Source: CAUZIZ01 sp965218775 (lineage in GTDB: Bacteria > Acidobacteriota > UBA6911 > RPQK01 > JAJDTT01). Taken from it: a DNA stretch of 64,000 nt. Below, in pieces: positions 42,968 through 51,937 of this stretch. The notes beneath the pieces are model-generated. The model saw only the letters and a list, made by a program, of their open reading frames with translations, ran no database searches and had not been told where the DNA came from. The stretch lies in contig CBDCLS010000005.1 in NCBI GenBank assembly GCA_965218775.1, positions 1,736,001-1,800,000 on the forward strand, read 5' to 3'. Numbering within the stretch: position 1 is the stretch's first letter; every line of letters begins with the position of its first letter. Position numbers and translations under genes: made by a program.

Positions 42968-43267
42968 CTAGATCGAGCCGGGCCCCTTACGCTTGAGCAT
43001 AAGCTGGTAACCACCCTCGCCATGATTGACCCAATGGGCAATCCGGGTGATGGTGGCACTGCTGACACCCGTCAGCTCATGAATCTTCCGGTAGGGAATC
43101 TCCTGAGCTACCATTTGCGCGACCTCCCAGCGCTCTGCCATCGCCTCCAGTTCCCCCAGGGTGCAAAGGTCCCTGAAGAAGCGTGCGCACTCTTTGCGAT
43201 CCTTCAAGCAGGCTGCGGCTTCAAAGAGATTCCAAAGAGCCCGATTCTGTTCCAGAGCTTCTTCCAT
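42968..43267 (-). CDS. YerC/YecD-type TrpR-like regulator
   Basis: 99 residues, a TrpR-repressor-like all-helical protein. Diagnostic is the ending IPYRKIHELTGVSSATITR followed by IAHWVNHGEGGYQ, a helix-turn-helix of the Trp-repressor superfamily. YerC/YecD proteins are often next to hisD or other biosynthesis genes. Here it directly precedes hisD in the operon and may be the his regulator, which is an inference from position. The gene has an AGGA element before the ATG and an 18-bp dyad 10 nt upstream of the start, consistent with autoregulation. Confidence 0.88.
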   Translation of the reverse strand: MEEALEQNRALWNLFEAAACLKDRKECARFFRDLCTLGELEAMAERWEVAQMVAQEIPYRKIHELTGVSSATITRIAHWVNHGEGGYQLMLKRKGPGSI

Positions 43268-43277
43268 ATTATCATCC

Positions 43278-43295
43278 TAACACGCTATCGTTTTA
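43278..43295 (-). promoter_or_regulatory. Candidate operator in front of yerC-his
   Basis: On the coding strand TAAAACG-ATAG-CGTGTTA is an 18-bp imperfect palindrome (6 of 7 half-site pairs), located 10-28 nt before the yerC start. A possible promoter is TTGCAT, 17 nt, TAAAAC, whose -10 overlaps the left half-site. A protein bound there would block transcription. Its binder may be YerC itself, a hypothesis. Confidence 0.45.
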
Positions 43296-43378
43296 ACACA
43301 TTAAAGCACAAGATGCAAGCCTGCCTGCGAAATAGATTTCAAGTTGTCACCTTCGGCGGCTCTCTTCTAAGAAGGGGG

Positions 43379-44428
43379 CTACATCAACTCCCGCATCATC
43401 TCGTCGAGAGCCTCTCGGCTGGGACGCAGCTGGTCTTGCGGAAGTCCGCAGAGCGGTTCGTCACCCAGATCCAAGGAGTCTACGAAGGATTTTGCTACGG
43501 GGTCAACGTACATCAGACCTGTCAGGAATTCGTTCGCGGCGGCGGCCTCGTGGAGGGTACGCATCGCTCCGGCCTTGCTCATGGCGTCGTAGTCGCGGTC
43601 CAGCTTGCGCAGCCTGATGTGGGAACCATCGTGCATCTCGACTTCCCTGGCTTCGCCTTCGGCATAATCGATCGTCTCGACCGGATCGAAGTAGGGAATG
43701 AAGTCGATCTGGTGCAAGAGCTCTTCATGCTCCTTGGCCCACTTGTAGCTCTTGGTTGAACCATCATGATTGTTGAAGGTGACACAGGGACTGATAATGT
43801 CCAACATGCTGGTCCCGCCGTGGCTGAGGCACCCTTTTAGCAGCGACACTACTTGCTTCGGATCGCCCGCAAAGGACCGACCCACAAAAGTGCAGCCCAT
43901 CTCGATCGCCAGCGAACAGCAATCAATAGCCGGCAGTTCGTTGCTGACTCCTGTCTTGAGCTTAGATCCCTGATCTGCCGTTGCCGAGAACTGTCCCTTG
44001 GTCAGGCCATAGACGCCGTTGTTCTCAATGATGTAGATCATTGGGACGTTTCTTCGAACCAGGTGACAGAACTGCCCCAGGCCAATCGACGCAGTGTCCC
44101 CATCTCCGCTGACACCAATGCAGATGAGCTTGTGGTTCGCCAGAATCGCGCCGGTCGCCAGAGAAGGCATCCGGCCATGAACACCGTTGAAGCCGTGAGA
44201 GGTGTTCATGAAGTAGGCAGAGGTCTTGCTGGAACAGCCGATCCCACTCATCTTGGCAACCTGGTAGGGATTGACACCCAAGTCGTAGAAGCTTCTGATG
44301 ATCTGGTTGGTGATGCTGTCGTGACCGCATCCAGAACACAGGGTTGAAAGCTGTCCGGCATAATCGGATCTGGCCAAACCGATCCGATTCACATTCTTCT
44401 TCTTGGGTTGCTGCTGACCTACGGCCAT
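43379..44428 (-). CDS. korB: 2-oxoacid:ferredoxin oxidoreductase, beta subunit (KorB)
   Basis: 349 residues, thiamine-pyrophosphate-binding subunit. Four cysteines near the start (TLCSGCGHDS, IGCSSK and a later Cys) are the likely [4Fe-4S] ligands. GVSGDGDTASIGLGQF and IIENNGVYGLTKGQ contain the TPP/Mg motif GDGD...NN. With KorA it decarboxylates 2-oxoglutarate (or another 2-oxoacid) to an acyl-CoA, reducing ferredoxin, in the TCA cycle or its reverse. It follows korA with a 14-nt gap. The substrate is not certain from sequence. Confidence 0.93.
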   Translation of the reverse strand: MAVGQQQPKKKNVNRIGLARSDYAGQLSTLCSGCGHDSITNQIIRSFYDLGVNPYQVAKMSGIGCSSKTSAYFMNTSHGFNGVHGRMPSLATGAILANHKLICIGVSGDGDTASIGLGQFCHLVRRNVPMIYIIENNGVYGLTKGQFSATADQGSKLKTGVSNELPAIDCCSLAIEMGCTFVGRSFAGDPKQVVSLLKGCLSHGGTSMLDIISPCVTFNNHDGSTKSYKWAKEHEELLHQIDFIPYFDPVETIDYAEGEAREVEMHDGSHIRLRKLDRDYDAMSKAGAMRTLHEAAAANEFLTGLMYVDPVAKSFVDSLDLGDEPLCGLPQDQLRPSREALDEMMRELM

Positions 44429-44442
44429 TCCGTTATTCCCCT

Positions 44443-46281
44443 TTAGCCTTCCAAAGAAAGCACCTGCTCAGTGATGAAGCGAGCATCGATTGGAAGCCCC
44501 GAGTAGGCAAGGATCTTCTCAATCCCAGGCGACTCCGTCCCGACCTCCAATCGCAAGAGGTCTCCCAGCTGGCCATCACGATTTTGCTCCACCACGTAGA
44601 CTCGCTTACATCGAGAAACGAAGTCACTCAGGTGTGACGTGAAGGGCAGCGCTCGGATCCTCAAGTAATTTGTCTCGAGACCCTCTTCCTTGCGAAGTTG
44701 ATCACGACTCTCTTCAATGGCCACATCGGTTGATCCATAGGCGATCAGCCCCACCTCGGCGCCGTCGACGTATTGGATCTCTGGCTGCGGAACCCATTTC
44801 TTGGCGGTCTCGAACTTTTTGGCCAGCCGATTCATCAGCTTTTCGTATTCCTCGGGCTTCTCGGTGTAGCGAGCCGATTCATCGTGCCCACTGCCCCGGG
44901 TAAAGTATGCCGCCAGGGGATGTTCGGTACCCGGCAGAGTGCGATAGGGAATACCGTCTCCGTCCACATCCCGGTAGCGGCCGAACTCTCCCAACCGATT
45001 CAGGTCCTCGGCCGTGAGCACCTTCCCCCGGTCATAGGTCTCTTCGGGATAGTCGAAGGGATCCGCCATCCAGTTGTTCATACCGATATCGAGGTCAGAT
45101 GCCACGAAGATCGGCTGTTGAAACCGTTCGGCGAGGTCGAAAGCCACCCTGGAGAACTCGAAGCACTCCTTCATGTTGGCGGGCAAAAGGACGACGTGCT
45201 TGGTATCGCCGTGGGACAGGTAATGCAGGGAGAAGATGTCGCCTTGCGAAGTCCTGGTGGGCAATCCGGTACTGGGACCAACCCGTTGGATATCGAAAAT
45301 CACGCAGGGGATCTCTGCAAAGTGGGCCAGCCCGGTGAACTCAGCCATCAATGAGATACCAGGACCGGAGGTCGAGGTCATCGCCCGAGCGCCGGCCCAC
45401 CCGGCTCCGATCGCCATCCCCAAAGCGGCAAGCTCATCTTCTGCCTGGACGACTGCAAAGGTAGCCTTACCAGTCTTGGGATCGATTCGGTAGCGCTGCA
45501 AGTAATCGGTCAGGGACTCGCACAGACTGCTCGCTGGGGTGATGGGATACCAGGTGACGACCGTCGCTCCACCGAACATCGCTCCAAGGGCACAGGCAGA
45601 GTTGCCGTCGATGATGATCTTTCCCTGGGTTCCGTTCATTCGCTCGAGACGGTAGGGATCTCTCTTCGGCGCATGCTTCCGAACGTATTCGGCACCCAGG
45701 TGGATGACTTTGATGTTGAGATCGACCGCTTTCTGTTTGGTCTTGAACCACTTTCCGATGGCGGTCTCGACTTCCGCCATCTCGATTCCAAGCAGCTCGG
45801 CCACGCTCCCCACATACGCCATATTCGCTACTAGCTTGCGCAGTCGGGCATTGCTCACTACCTCAGCGGCGATCTTGGAAAAAGGGATGGGATAGAAGAT
45901 GAGATCGTCACGGAGTCTGGAGAGATTGAGCTTCTCTTCGTAGATGACCACCCGACCGGGGTCCAGAGATTCAACGTCGTCTCGAGCCGTTTCCGGGTTT
46001 AGAGCGAGCAGGATATCGATCTCTCTCTTTCGACCGACGTACCCCTGCTTCGAGGCCCGAATCGTAAACCAAGTCGGCAGACCAGCTATGTTGGAGGGGA
46101 AAAGGTTCTTTCCACTGATCGGTATTCCCATTTGGAATATCGATCGCATCAGAACGTTATTGGAACTCTGGCTCCCCGATCCGTTGACGGTGGCGACTTG
46201 TATCGATAGGTCGTTTACAATTTCGGCCTGCGATTCTTCATCCAAAACCGGGACTTGAGACTCGGTCTCGATCGTAACCAC
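44443..46281 (-). CDS. korA: 2-oxoacid:ferredoxin oxidoreductase, fused gamma-alpha subunit (KorA)
   Basis: 612 residues from a GTG with AAGGAG 7 nt upstream. The N-terminal third (to about residue 200) is the gamma domain (GSGSQSSNNVLMRS, GYVGRKREIDILLALN), followed by the alpha pyrimidine-binding domains: CALGAMFGGATVVTWYPITP, GWAGARAMTSTSGPGISLM, QRVGPSTGLPTRTSQGD. This is the fused architecture of KorA-type enzymes. It forms a two-subunit enzyme with KorB. Co-directional with korB and, 112 nt further, the yerC-his operon, which likely has its own promoter. Confidence 0.93.
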   Translation of the reverse strand: MVTIETESQVPVLDEESQAEIVNDLSIQVATVNGSGSQSSNNVLMRSIFQMGIPISGKNLFPSNIAGLPTWFTIRASKQGYVGRKREIDILLALNPETARDDVESLDPGRVVIYEEKLNLSRLRDDLIFYPIPFSKIAAEVVSNARLRKLVANMAYVGSVAELLGIEMAEVETAIGKWFKTKQKAVDLNIKVIHLGAEYVRKHAPKRDPYRLERMNGTQGKIIIDGNSACALGAMFGGATVVTWYPITPASSLCESLTDYLQRYRIDPKTGKATFAVVQAEDELAALGMAIGAGWAGARAMTSTSGPGISLMAEFTGLAHFAEIPCVIFDIQRVGPSTGLPTRTSQGDIFSLHYLSHGDTKHVVLLPANMKECFEFSRVAFDLAERFQQPIFVASDLDIGMNNWMADPFDYPEETYDRGKVLTAEDLNRLGEFGRYRDVDGDGIPYRTLPGTEHPLAAYFTRGSGHDESARYTEKPEEYEKLMNRLAKKFETAKKWVPQPEIQYVDGAEVGLIAYGSTDVAIEESRDQLRKEEGLETNYLRIRALPFTSHLSDFVSRCKRVYVVEQNRDGQLGDLLRLEVGTESPGIEKILAYSGLPIDARFITEQVLSLEG

Positions 46282-46615
46282 ATTCGTCTCCTTGTTACCT
46301 GCTCGAGGCCAGTATTCCCAATAAAATCAAACGGACATATTTTAGCAAAACACAATGACGGTCTGTGGAGCAAAAGCAAGCGTCTCAAGGGGTCTTCGAT
46401 ATTTTTTTGACATTTGGAAAACTGCCTAACTACTCCATCGACCTTTCTCGTTCCTTCTTTACGGCCGATGCACTCCAAAAAAAAAGATGCTCCCTGGACT
46501 CAATGGGCTTCCTTTTTCTGCGCTCTTACCCCTTTTTCTATTCCAATATGGCGCTGCGCAGCATATGTTCGTAACTCTGTGATTCCCTGTCAATGAAATT
46601 CTTGGGGAGACAATC
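46282..46615. promoter_or_regulatory. Divergent intergenic region between korA and trmJ
   Basis: 334 nt, AT-rich compared with its surroundings, containing homopolymer runs (A9, T7). A TTGACA at 46407-46412, 17 nt before TACTCC, may be a trmJ promoter. No gene, RNA or R-type repeat was found. Confidence 0.4.
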
Positions 46616-47329
46616 GTGAAGGAGCGGATCTGCTTTATCCTTGTGCGGACCCAATTCGCCTCAAACCTGGGTGCAGCCGCCCGAGTGATGAAGAATATGG
46701 GCTTTGCCAGGATGGTCCTGGTGCAACCCCAATGCGAGGTCGGGGCGGAAGCACGGATGCTGGCGATGAAAGGCGCCGAGGTCCTCGACCAGGCCTCCTT
46801 TTACCCTTCGCTGGAAGGGGCTGCGCAACACCTCGACCTTATTCTAGGTACAACCGGCCGCCTCTCCCCTCAGGCACACCCCCTCAGCAGCCGAGTGCTG
46901 GCAGAGGAAGTCGTCGAGCGCTTTCCCCAGTCTTCTATCGGCATTGCGTTCGGACCGGAAGGCAATGGTCTGGAGCGTGCAGAACTTCGTCTCTGTCAGT
47001 GGCTGGTTGAGATTCCGACGGAACGCGGGGCCACTTCTCTGAACCTGGCCCAGGCCGTGGCCGTGATCGCCTACGAACTCCATGTGAGCTCACTGAAGCA
47101 GCCACATCGAAGCTTTCTCAATTACGCCGATCAGCAACAAATCCGAGCGCTGCTGGACCACGTCGAGCGTCTCTTGCCCGCAATAAAGCTACCGTCCCAT
47201 GTCTCGGTCGAGCGGCTGTTGAAGAGGTTGGCGAGAATCGCAGGCAGGGCCCAACTCGAGATTGAGGACGTGAATCTCCTCCGGTGGTTGTTATCCGAAG
47301 TTGAGGACATGCCAGACATACAAGAATAG
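46616..47329 (+). CDS. TrmJ-like RNA methyltransferase (SPOUT/TrmH family)
   Basis: 237 residues from a GTG. TrmJ methylates the 2'-O of nucleotide 32 of several tRNAs using S-adenosylmethionine. The knot-type fold is shown by ICFILVRTQFASNLGAAARV at the N-terminus, ILGTTGR near residue 79, IAFGPEGNGLERAEL near 111 and VEIPTERGATSLNLAQAVAV near 128, the three SPOUT motifs. The family group is clear; the particular RNA and position are not. The next gene begins 17 nt after the stop. Confidence 0.88.
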   Translation: MKERICFILVRTQFASNLGAAARVMKNMGFARMVLVQPQCEVGAEARMLAMKGAEVLDQASFYPSLEGAAQHLDLILGTTGRLSPQAHPLSSRVLAEEVVERFPQSSIGIAFGPEGNGLERAELRLCQWLVEIPTERGATSLNLAQAVAVIAYELHVSSLKQPHRSFLNYADQQQIRALLDHVERLLPAIKLPSHVSVERLLKRLARIAGRAQLEIEDVNLLRWLLSEVEDMPDIQE

Positions 47330-47346
47330 GATTGAGGAAAACCCCT

Positions 47347-49728
47347 ATGAAGCCTAATAGATCGCACCCCTGCCGCTCCGCTTTGGTGCCTATGCTGGTC
47401 TCCTGGATGATTGTCAGCAACGCCGCCTGGCATGGGATTGAGGCTGCCAGTTCTAGCCAAGGGGAGCCAGGCTTACAGGTTGCAGTGGTGGTGGCCCCTG
47501 GAGCCCCTGAGCTGGAGCGTTTCGCTGCTCGAGAGCTGCGCCGCTATCTCTACGAGCTTTATGGCACCTCGGTCAGCTCACTCGCTTCGCCCAGTCCAGC
47601 CATGGACTTGAACATCCTCCTCGGCAGTCCCGAAACCAATCCGGCTGTGGCAGATACGGGGGGGAAAGACGGTTGGCCCAAGGTCAGTGACCAGGGAATG
47701 GTGCTAAGGCGGGTGTCTGCCGCGGGTAATCCGGCGCTGGTTCTTGGTGGGGGCAGCCCGGAGGCCACACTATGGGCGGTCTACGAATTTGTAGAACGCG
47801 CCGGGGTTCGTTTTCTTCTAGAGAAAGACGTGCTCCCGCAGGAACCTGAACCCTTCCCACCCCGCGACTTGGATCTCATCCTCGAACCCCGCTTTCGTTT
47901 TCGTTCCTACCGTGCGATCAACAACCTGGCCACCTCTCTGATCTTTTACGGGATGAAGGATTATCGTCACCTGATTGATCAGTTGGCCAAACTGAAATTC
48001 AATGTCCTCTACGCGCAGACCTATCCGCACCAGCCCTTTGTCCACTATCAGTTCCGGGACCAGCCAAAGGTCACGGGGGTACTCCACTACGGTTGGAAGA
48101 TTCCCATTCACTTGGCAGCCATCGGACGCCATCTCTTCGGCGGTCGGTCGGAGCTGATCAACCCTGATTTCGTGGGTGCGAAGACCTACCAGGATCGATT
48201 ACGTGCGGGCCAGAACCTGCTTCAGGAGCTGTTTGCCTACGCCCGGCGTCGGGGAATGCAAACCGGGCTCAATTTCCGAATCAACCAGTTCACCAACGAG
48301 TTCAACTGGCGTTTGCCGGAGTGGTCCGACCACGAGTACGTCCCACGGTCTGCTATGAAGGGCAAACGGAGTGCCAGGCTGGGGATTTCAGAGTATGCGG
48401 TGGACCCCACGGCTTTCCCCTATATGACGCCGGATAATCCGGTAGTAGTCGAGCTGAACAAGACTATTATCCGGGCCCATATCGACACCTATCCCGACGT
48501 CGATTTCTACGGCTGGACACAGCCGGAGCTGCCGGTGGGAGGTCAGCAGTTCCGCCAGATGTGGAACCGACTCAATCTCAAGTACAAGCTGGAGCCGGAT
48601 TTCAGCTTGGAAGAGATGGAAGAATCGGCCAGGACCAATACCCTGCCTATTGGCGTACGGCGGGGCGACAGACCTCTGCACGAGCTCAGGGGAGCCATCG
48701 CCAACGCCTATACCCTGGACAAGCTGGTCAACGAAGACCGCATCCTGGCAAAGTCCACCAACCCGGACGCCAGCATCGTCGTCAGCACCTTCAGTGACGA
48801 ATTCTACCCCGTCATGCCGAGGATCTTTCCCAACGCGATATTGATGGTACAGATGGACTATCTGACCTCCCTGGCCGCCCAGCGCACGGAGATGCTTTCC
48901 TTCGCCGCCAAAACCGAGACTAGGGTCATGACCTTGGCTACCCTGGCCGACGACAACGTCGGGGTCCTACCGCAGCTGCCGACACAGCCCCTTCATCGAA
49001 TCCTCGACGCCATGGATCGGTACGATTGCGACGGGTTTTTCGGACGCCAATTCCTGGTCACCAAACTGGAGGCGGGCACTGCCTACCTGGCCAAGGCGTC
49101 CTGGTCCGCGCAAGTGACCCCCGAGTGGATCTATAGGGACCAGGTGAAACAGGTTTGCGGCCAGGGGTCGGTAGCGCCGATGATGCAGGCCTATCAACTC
49201 CTGGAAGAAGCCACACTCAAGGGTGATGAAGTGGCAATGGGATTCCTCTTCCCCGTCCCGAATATGATGAGCAAGCACTGGCAAGACCTGTCCGGCCCGG
49301 TGGCCGGCTGGGACGCACTAAGGGCGTACTACATGAAGGCCGTCCCCCTGGTGCAATCGGCACTGCAGCAGAGCCGCCCCGAGGGCAAGAGCTATCTCCA
49401 GCAGCTTCTGGGTCAACTGAGGTTCGGAACGGACTATATTGCGGTGGTACAGGCGGTCCGAAAGGCTCGCGTCAAGTATGAAGCCTCGCAGAAAGCTCGG
49501 ACAGACCGAGATCTACGGACCTACGAGAAACACATCAGGGAATCACACGGGATATTGGAGGGGGCCCTGGCCCAGCTCAAGACCGGCATCCAACACTGGG
49601 CTGGCGCGGTGCGAGATCCTTCCGACCTGGGGGCTCTGGGGGTTCTCAACTACTTCTGCTACGACTATCTGAAGGGAGTGGCCCTGAACATGTATCTGGA
49701 AATGGAGCGGTGGAGCATTCAATTCTAG
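47347..49728 (+). CDS. Exported glycoside-hydrolase-like protein (GH67N/DUF4838 type)
   Basis: 793 residues from the ATG at 47347, which has a GAGG 9 nt upstream; a TTG at 47332 is less likely. A signal peptide (to about residue 30) precedes a domain resembling the N-terminal domain of GH67 alpha-glucuronidases/GH20b: VVVAPGAPELERFAARELRR and ALVLGGGSPEATLWAVYEF near residues 45-140. A long alpha/beta-barrel part follows (DUF4838-like, with GMQTGLNFRINQFTNEF). The rest is helical. Such proteins are frequent in environmental polysaccharide degraders, but their activity is mostly uncharacterised. Periplasmic or secreted, judging from the signal. Confidence 0.7.
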   Translation: MKPNRSHPCRSALVPMLVSWMIVSNAAWHGIEAASSSQGEPGLQVAVVVAPGAPELERFAARELRRYLYELYGTSVSSLASPSPAMDLNILLGSPETNPAVADTGGKDGWPKVSDQGMVLRRVSAAGNPALVLGGGSPEATLWAVYEFVERAGVRFLLEKDVLPQEPEPFPPRDLDLILEPRFRFRSYRAINNLATSLIFYGMKDYRHLIDQLAKLKFNVLYAQTYPHQPFVHYQFRDQPKVTGVLHYGWKIPIHLAAIGRHLFGGRSELINPDFVGAKTYQDRLRAGQNLLQELFAYARRRGMQTGLNFRINQFTNEFNWRLPEWSDHEYVPRSAMKGKRSARLGISEYAVDPTAFPYMTPDNPVVVELNKTIIRAHIDTYPDVDFYGWTQPELPVGGQQFRQMWNRLNLKYKLEPDFSLEEMEESARTNTLPIGVRRGDRPLHELRGAIANAYTLDKLVNEDRILAKSTNPDASIVVSTFSDEFYPVMPRIFPNAILMVQMDYLTSLAAQRTEMLSFAAKTETRVMTLATLADDNVGVLPQLPTQPLHRILDAMDRYDCDGFFGRQFLVTKLEAGTAYLAKASWSAQVTPEWIYRDQVKQVCGQGSVAPMMQAYQLLEEATLKGDEVAMGFLFPVPNMMSKHWQDLSGPVAGWDALRAYYMKAVPLVQSALQQSRPEGKSYLQQLLGQLRFGTDYIAVVQAVRKARVKYEASQKARTDRDLRTYEKHIRESHGILEGALAQLKTGIQHWAGAVRDPSDLGALGVLNYFCYDYLKGVALNMYLEMERWSIQF

Positions 49729-49820
49729 CCTGAAACTTGAATAGTGAGCAGTGATGAAGCGAACAGTGAGCAGTACCGGAAACAGCCACAGCCAACCGCG
49801 TGCGTCGAGCACCCTATGCT
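49729..49820. other. Short gap with a GTGAGCAGT-type repeat piece
   Basis: AGTGAGCAGTGATGAAGCGAA followed by CAGTGAGCAGT is an internal direct repeat of the kind found in intergenic repeats of many environmental genomes. It lies between the convergent hydrolase-like and radical SAM genes. No hairpin of R1-R3 type is apparent. Confidence 0.35.
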
Positions 49821-51140
49821 TCAGTCGTGATCTTGGAGCGTAACACTATCCTGCGCTTCGATCACGTCCATGAATGAAGATACGGAAAAGACAGCGTTAC
49901 CAATGCCCGCACTTCCGTACCCTGGAGGAGCCTTAAGAGCATAGCGCTCATGAGTCTCCTTCCAGACCCGTAAGAGACCCACATGATAATCCAATGGAGC
50001 CCCTTTTGGATTCCGCTTGCCCAAAACGCTTAAAGGTTCCGGGCACCAGGTGGTGAAGCGAGGAATGATTCCTCTGGACATGAAGAAGTCCAGCCCCTCA
50101 CCGGTAGAGGCAAGCGCCTCGTCTACATTCCCAAAACCTTCGGGGCGAGCCATTTCGATACCTGCAACGAAGTTCGGGATAACGCGGGACGGCGGGAACA
50201 CCTCGGCGGCATCGAGGATTCGCTGAATCCAGCGATCACGTCCGATGTAGCGATCCTTCCCTGGGCAGATAATGCTGAACAACCGCGGGTCCCAGACTTC
50301 GTAGTTGGGATGATAGATCTGGATACCAGCCTCACGGAACCGCTTCACCTCGTCTCGAGGCAGAGCCTGGACCACAGCCTTGCCGATCCAGCGACCGGGA
50401 AATCGCCTTTCAATCGCCTCCGGATACTGAACATAGAAATCGATCTCGGATTTGCCGTCCAGAGTCGAGGTGACGCTGCCTCCAGTCACCGTGTAGGCTC
50501 GACTCTCTGAATCGGTCTCCTGGATGATCTCGAGCGCCTCCAATATCTCGTCGATCGCCTTGACTGCGGTGTAGGAACGGCCCGAGTTCTTCTGCTGCCG
50601 GTAGTTCTCGTTGATATCGCAGAACTGGCACTCGACCTTCCGCCCGAAGTACTGGCACATACGGAACACGGTGAGGTAGAGGAGATAACCCCATTCAATG
50701 GTGGGGGCGATATCAGTAATAGGTTTACCACCGGCAAGCGTTCGCCGGTAGTACTCGGGAACCTCCGGAAGCTCCACCTGAGCGAGCTCGGTTCCCTCCA
50801 ACGTGAGCATCAAGTGCCCTTCCGACGAAAGCTCGATACGATAGGGCGAGTTCGGGTTCAGGCGCACCGAGACGATGGTGCGGCGGAAGTCCTCGGGTCC
50901 ACCTTTCAGGCAGATTTCCTCGGGGGCGTGGAGATTCTCCTGCTGCGCCATTTCTGAAATAGGCACCAGATCGAAGGAGAAGATGAAGTAAGCCTTGGGC
51001 TTGAAACCCGATGCCACTCGTAGGGAGTCCGCCGAGAACGCTACCCCAGTGCGGAGCAGGTCCTCCTTGACGACTACCTCCTGCGGAAGATCGGAGTATT
51101 TCTCCGTCAGCTGCTGTACCTGTTCCAGCCGTTCTCCCAT
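49821..51140 (-). CDS. Radical SAM protein with CX8CX2C cluster motif
   Basis: 439 residues. The expected [4Fe-4S] cysteines are C162, C171 and C174 (MCQYFGRKVECQFCDI), a CX8CX2C spacing instead of the canonical CX3CX2C; a handful of radical SAM groups have such wider spacing. Downstream elements of the barrel are visible: TVTGGSVTSTLDG (the GGE-like position), AGIQIYHPNYEVWDP and VIPNFVAGIEMARPEG. A 150-residue N-terminal region is unusual and may be a substrate-binding domain. No peptide-like gene is next to it. The reaction is unknown. Confidence 0.75.
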   Translation of the reverse strand: MGERLEQVQQLTEKYSDLPQEVVVKEDLLRTGVAFSADSLRVASGFKPKAYFIFSFDLVPISEMAQQENLHAPEEICLKGGPEDFRRTIVSVRLNPNSPYRIELSSEGHLMLTLEGTELAQVELPEVPEYYRRTLAGGKPITDIAPTIEWGYLLYLTVFRMCQYFGRKVECQFCDINENYRQQKNSGRSYTAVKAIDEILEALEIIQETDSESRAYTVTGGSVTSTLDGKSEIDFYVQYPEAIERRFPGRWIGKAVVQALPRDEVKRFREAGIQIYHPNYEVWDPRLFSIICPGKDRYIGRDRWIQRILDAAEVFPPSRVIPNFVAGIEMARPEGFGNVDEALASTGEGLDFFMSRGIIPRFTTWCPEPLSVLGKRNPKGAPLDYHVGLLRVWKETHERYALKAPPGYGSAGIGNAVFSVSSFMDVIEAQDSVTLQDHD

Positions 51141-51416
51141 AGTCAGTCACGATATCAAAAACAGGCCTTCTCCGCCATCTGAGTGAGTCTTCTCAGAGCC
51201 GCCTCGACTACTCATCGCTGGACCGTGCACCCGGGCTCTTCCTAGTGGCAAGAGTCCTGCTACCGAGTCAACAAGGAGGGGCTTAGGGTCGGGAACGGTA
51301 GACTCGAAAGCACGGCTGTTGACGGCTGCGGTTCCTCGTGGTTTTTTGAGGGCTTACACCCTATAATGGGGCTCCTTGTTTTTCTGATCCGGCTGGAATC
51401 AAAATGGAGGCAATTG
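51141..51416. promoter_or_regulatory. Intergenic region ahead of the TPR-glmU pair
   Basis: 276 nt between the divergent radical SAM gene and the TPR gene. Neither an R-type repeat nor a clear promoter was seen. An ORF-like upstream extension of the TPR gene runs into this space (from 51366) but lacks a ribosome-binding site. Confidence 0.3.
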
Positions 51417-51923
51417 ATGGCGGCAAAGACAAGCAAAAAAGCGGATATTTATAAGCTCTATGCCGATGCTCTGGCATCGCTGAACAAGAAGCAGTACCCG
51501 AAAACACAGAAGCTTCTCTCTCAAATCAAGCAGGACTTCCCCACTAAAACCGACGTTCTGGCGCGGGTGGACCTTCTCTTGAGAGTGTGTGACACGAGAA
51601 TCGACGCGGCGGCCAGCAAGGGCCCCGCCTCCTCCGAAGAGGCCTACGATCTGGGAGTCTTGCATCACAATCAGGGCCTCTATGACGACGCCCTGAAGTT
51701 GTTCGAGAAGGCACAGAAACTTGGCAAGGGGGAGACGGATCACATCCACTATGCGATAGCCGCCACCGAGGCTTCCCTTGGGAACACCCAAAACGCCCTC
51801 AAGAATCTGAAATCCGCCATAAAAGACAACCCACAGAACCGGATCTTTGCCCGCAACGATCCCGACTTCGAGCTTTTGGCGAGGAACAAGGAATTTGCAC
51901 AAGTACTCTCGCCCGAGAGTTAG
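51417..51923 (+). CDS. Small TPR-repeat protein
   Basis: 168 residues from the ATG at 51417, chosen because GGAGG lies 7-11 nt upstream; a longer frame from 51366 has none. The sequence has a lysine-rich first helix (AAKTSKKADIYKLYADAL), a central EAYDLGVLHHNQGLYDDALK TPR, and further helical repeats (YAIAATEASLGNTQNALK). No signal peptide, so cytoplasmic. It is 14 nt upstream of glmU on the same strand, likely one transcript. A specific role is unknown. Confidence 0.7.
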   Translation: MAAKTSKKADIYKLYADALASLNKKQYPKTQKLLSQIKQDFPTKTDVLARVDLLLRVCDTRIDAAASKGPASSEEAYDLGVLHHNQGLYDDALKLFEKAQKLGKGETDHIHYAIAATEASLGNTQNALKNLKSAIKDNPQNRIFARNDPDFELLARNKEFAQVLSPES

Positions 51924-51937
51924 CCCGAATTCCCCGT

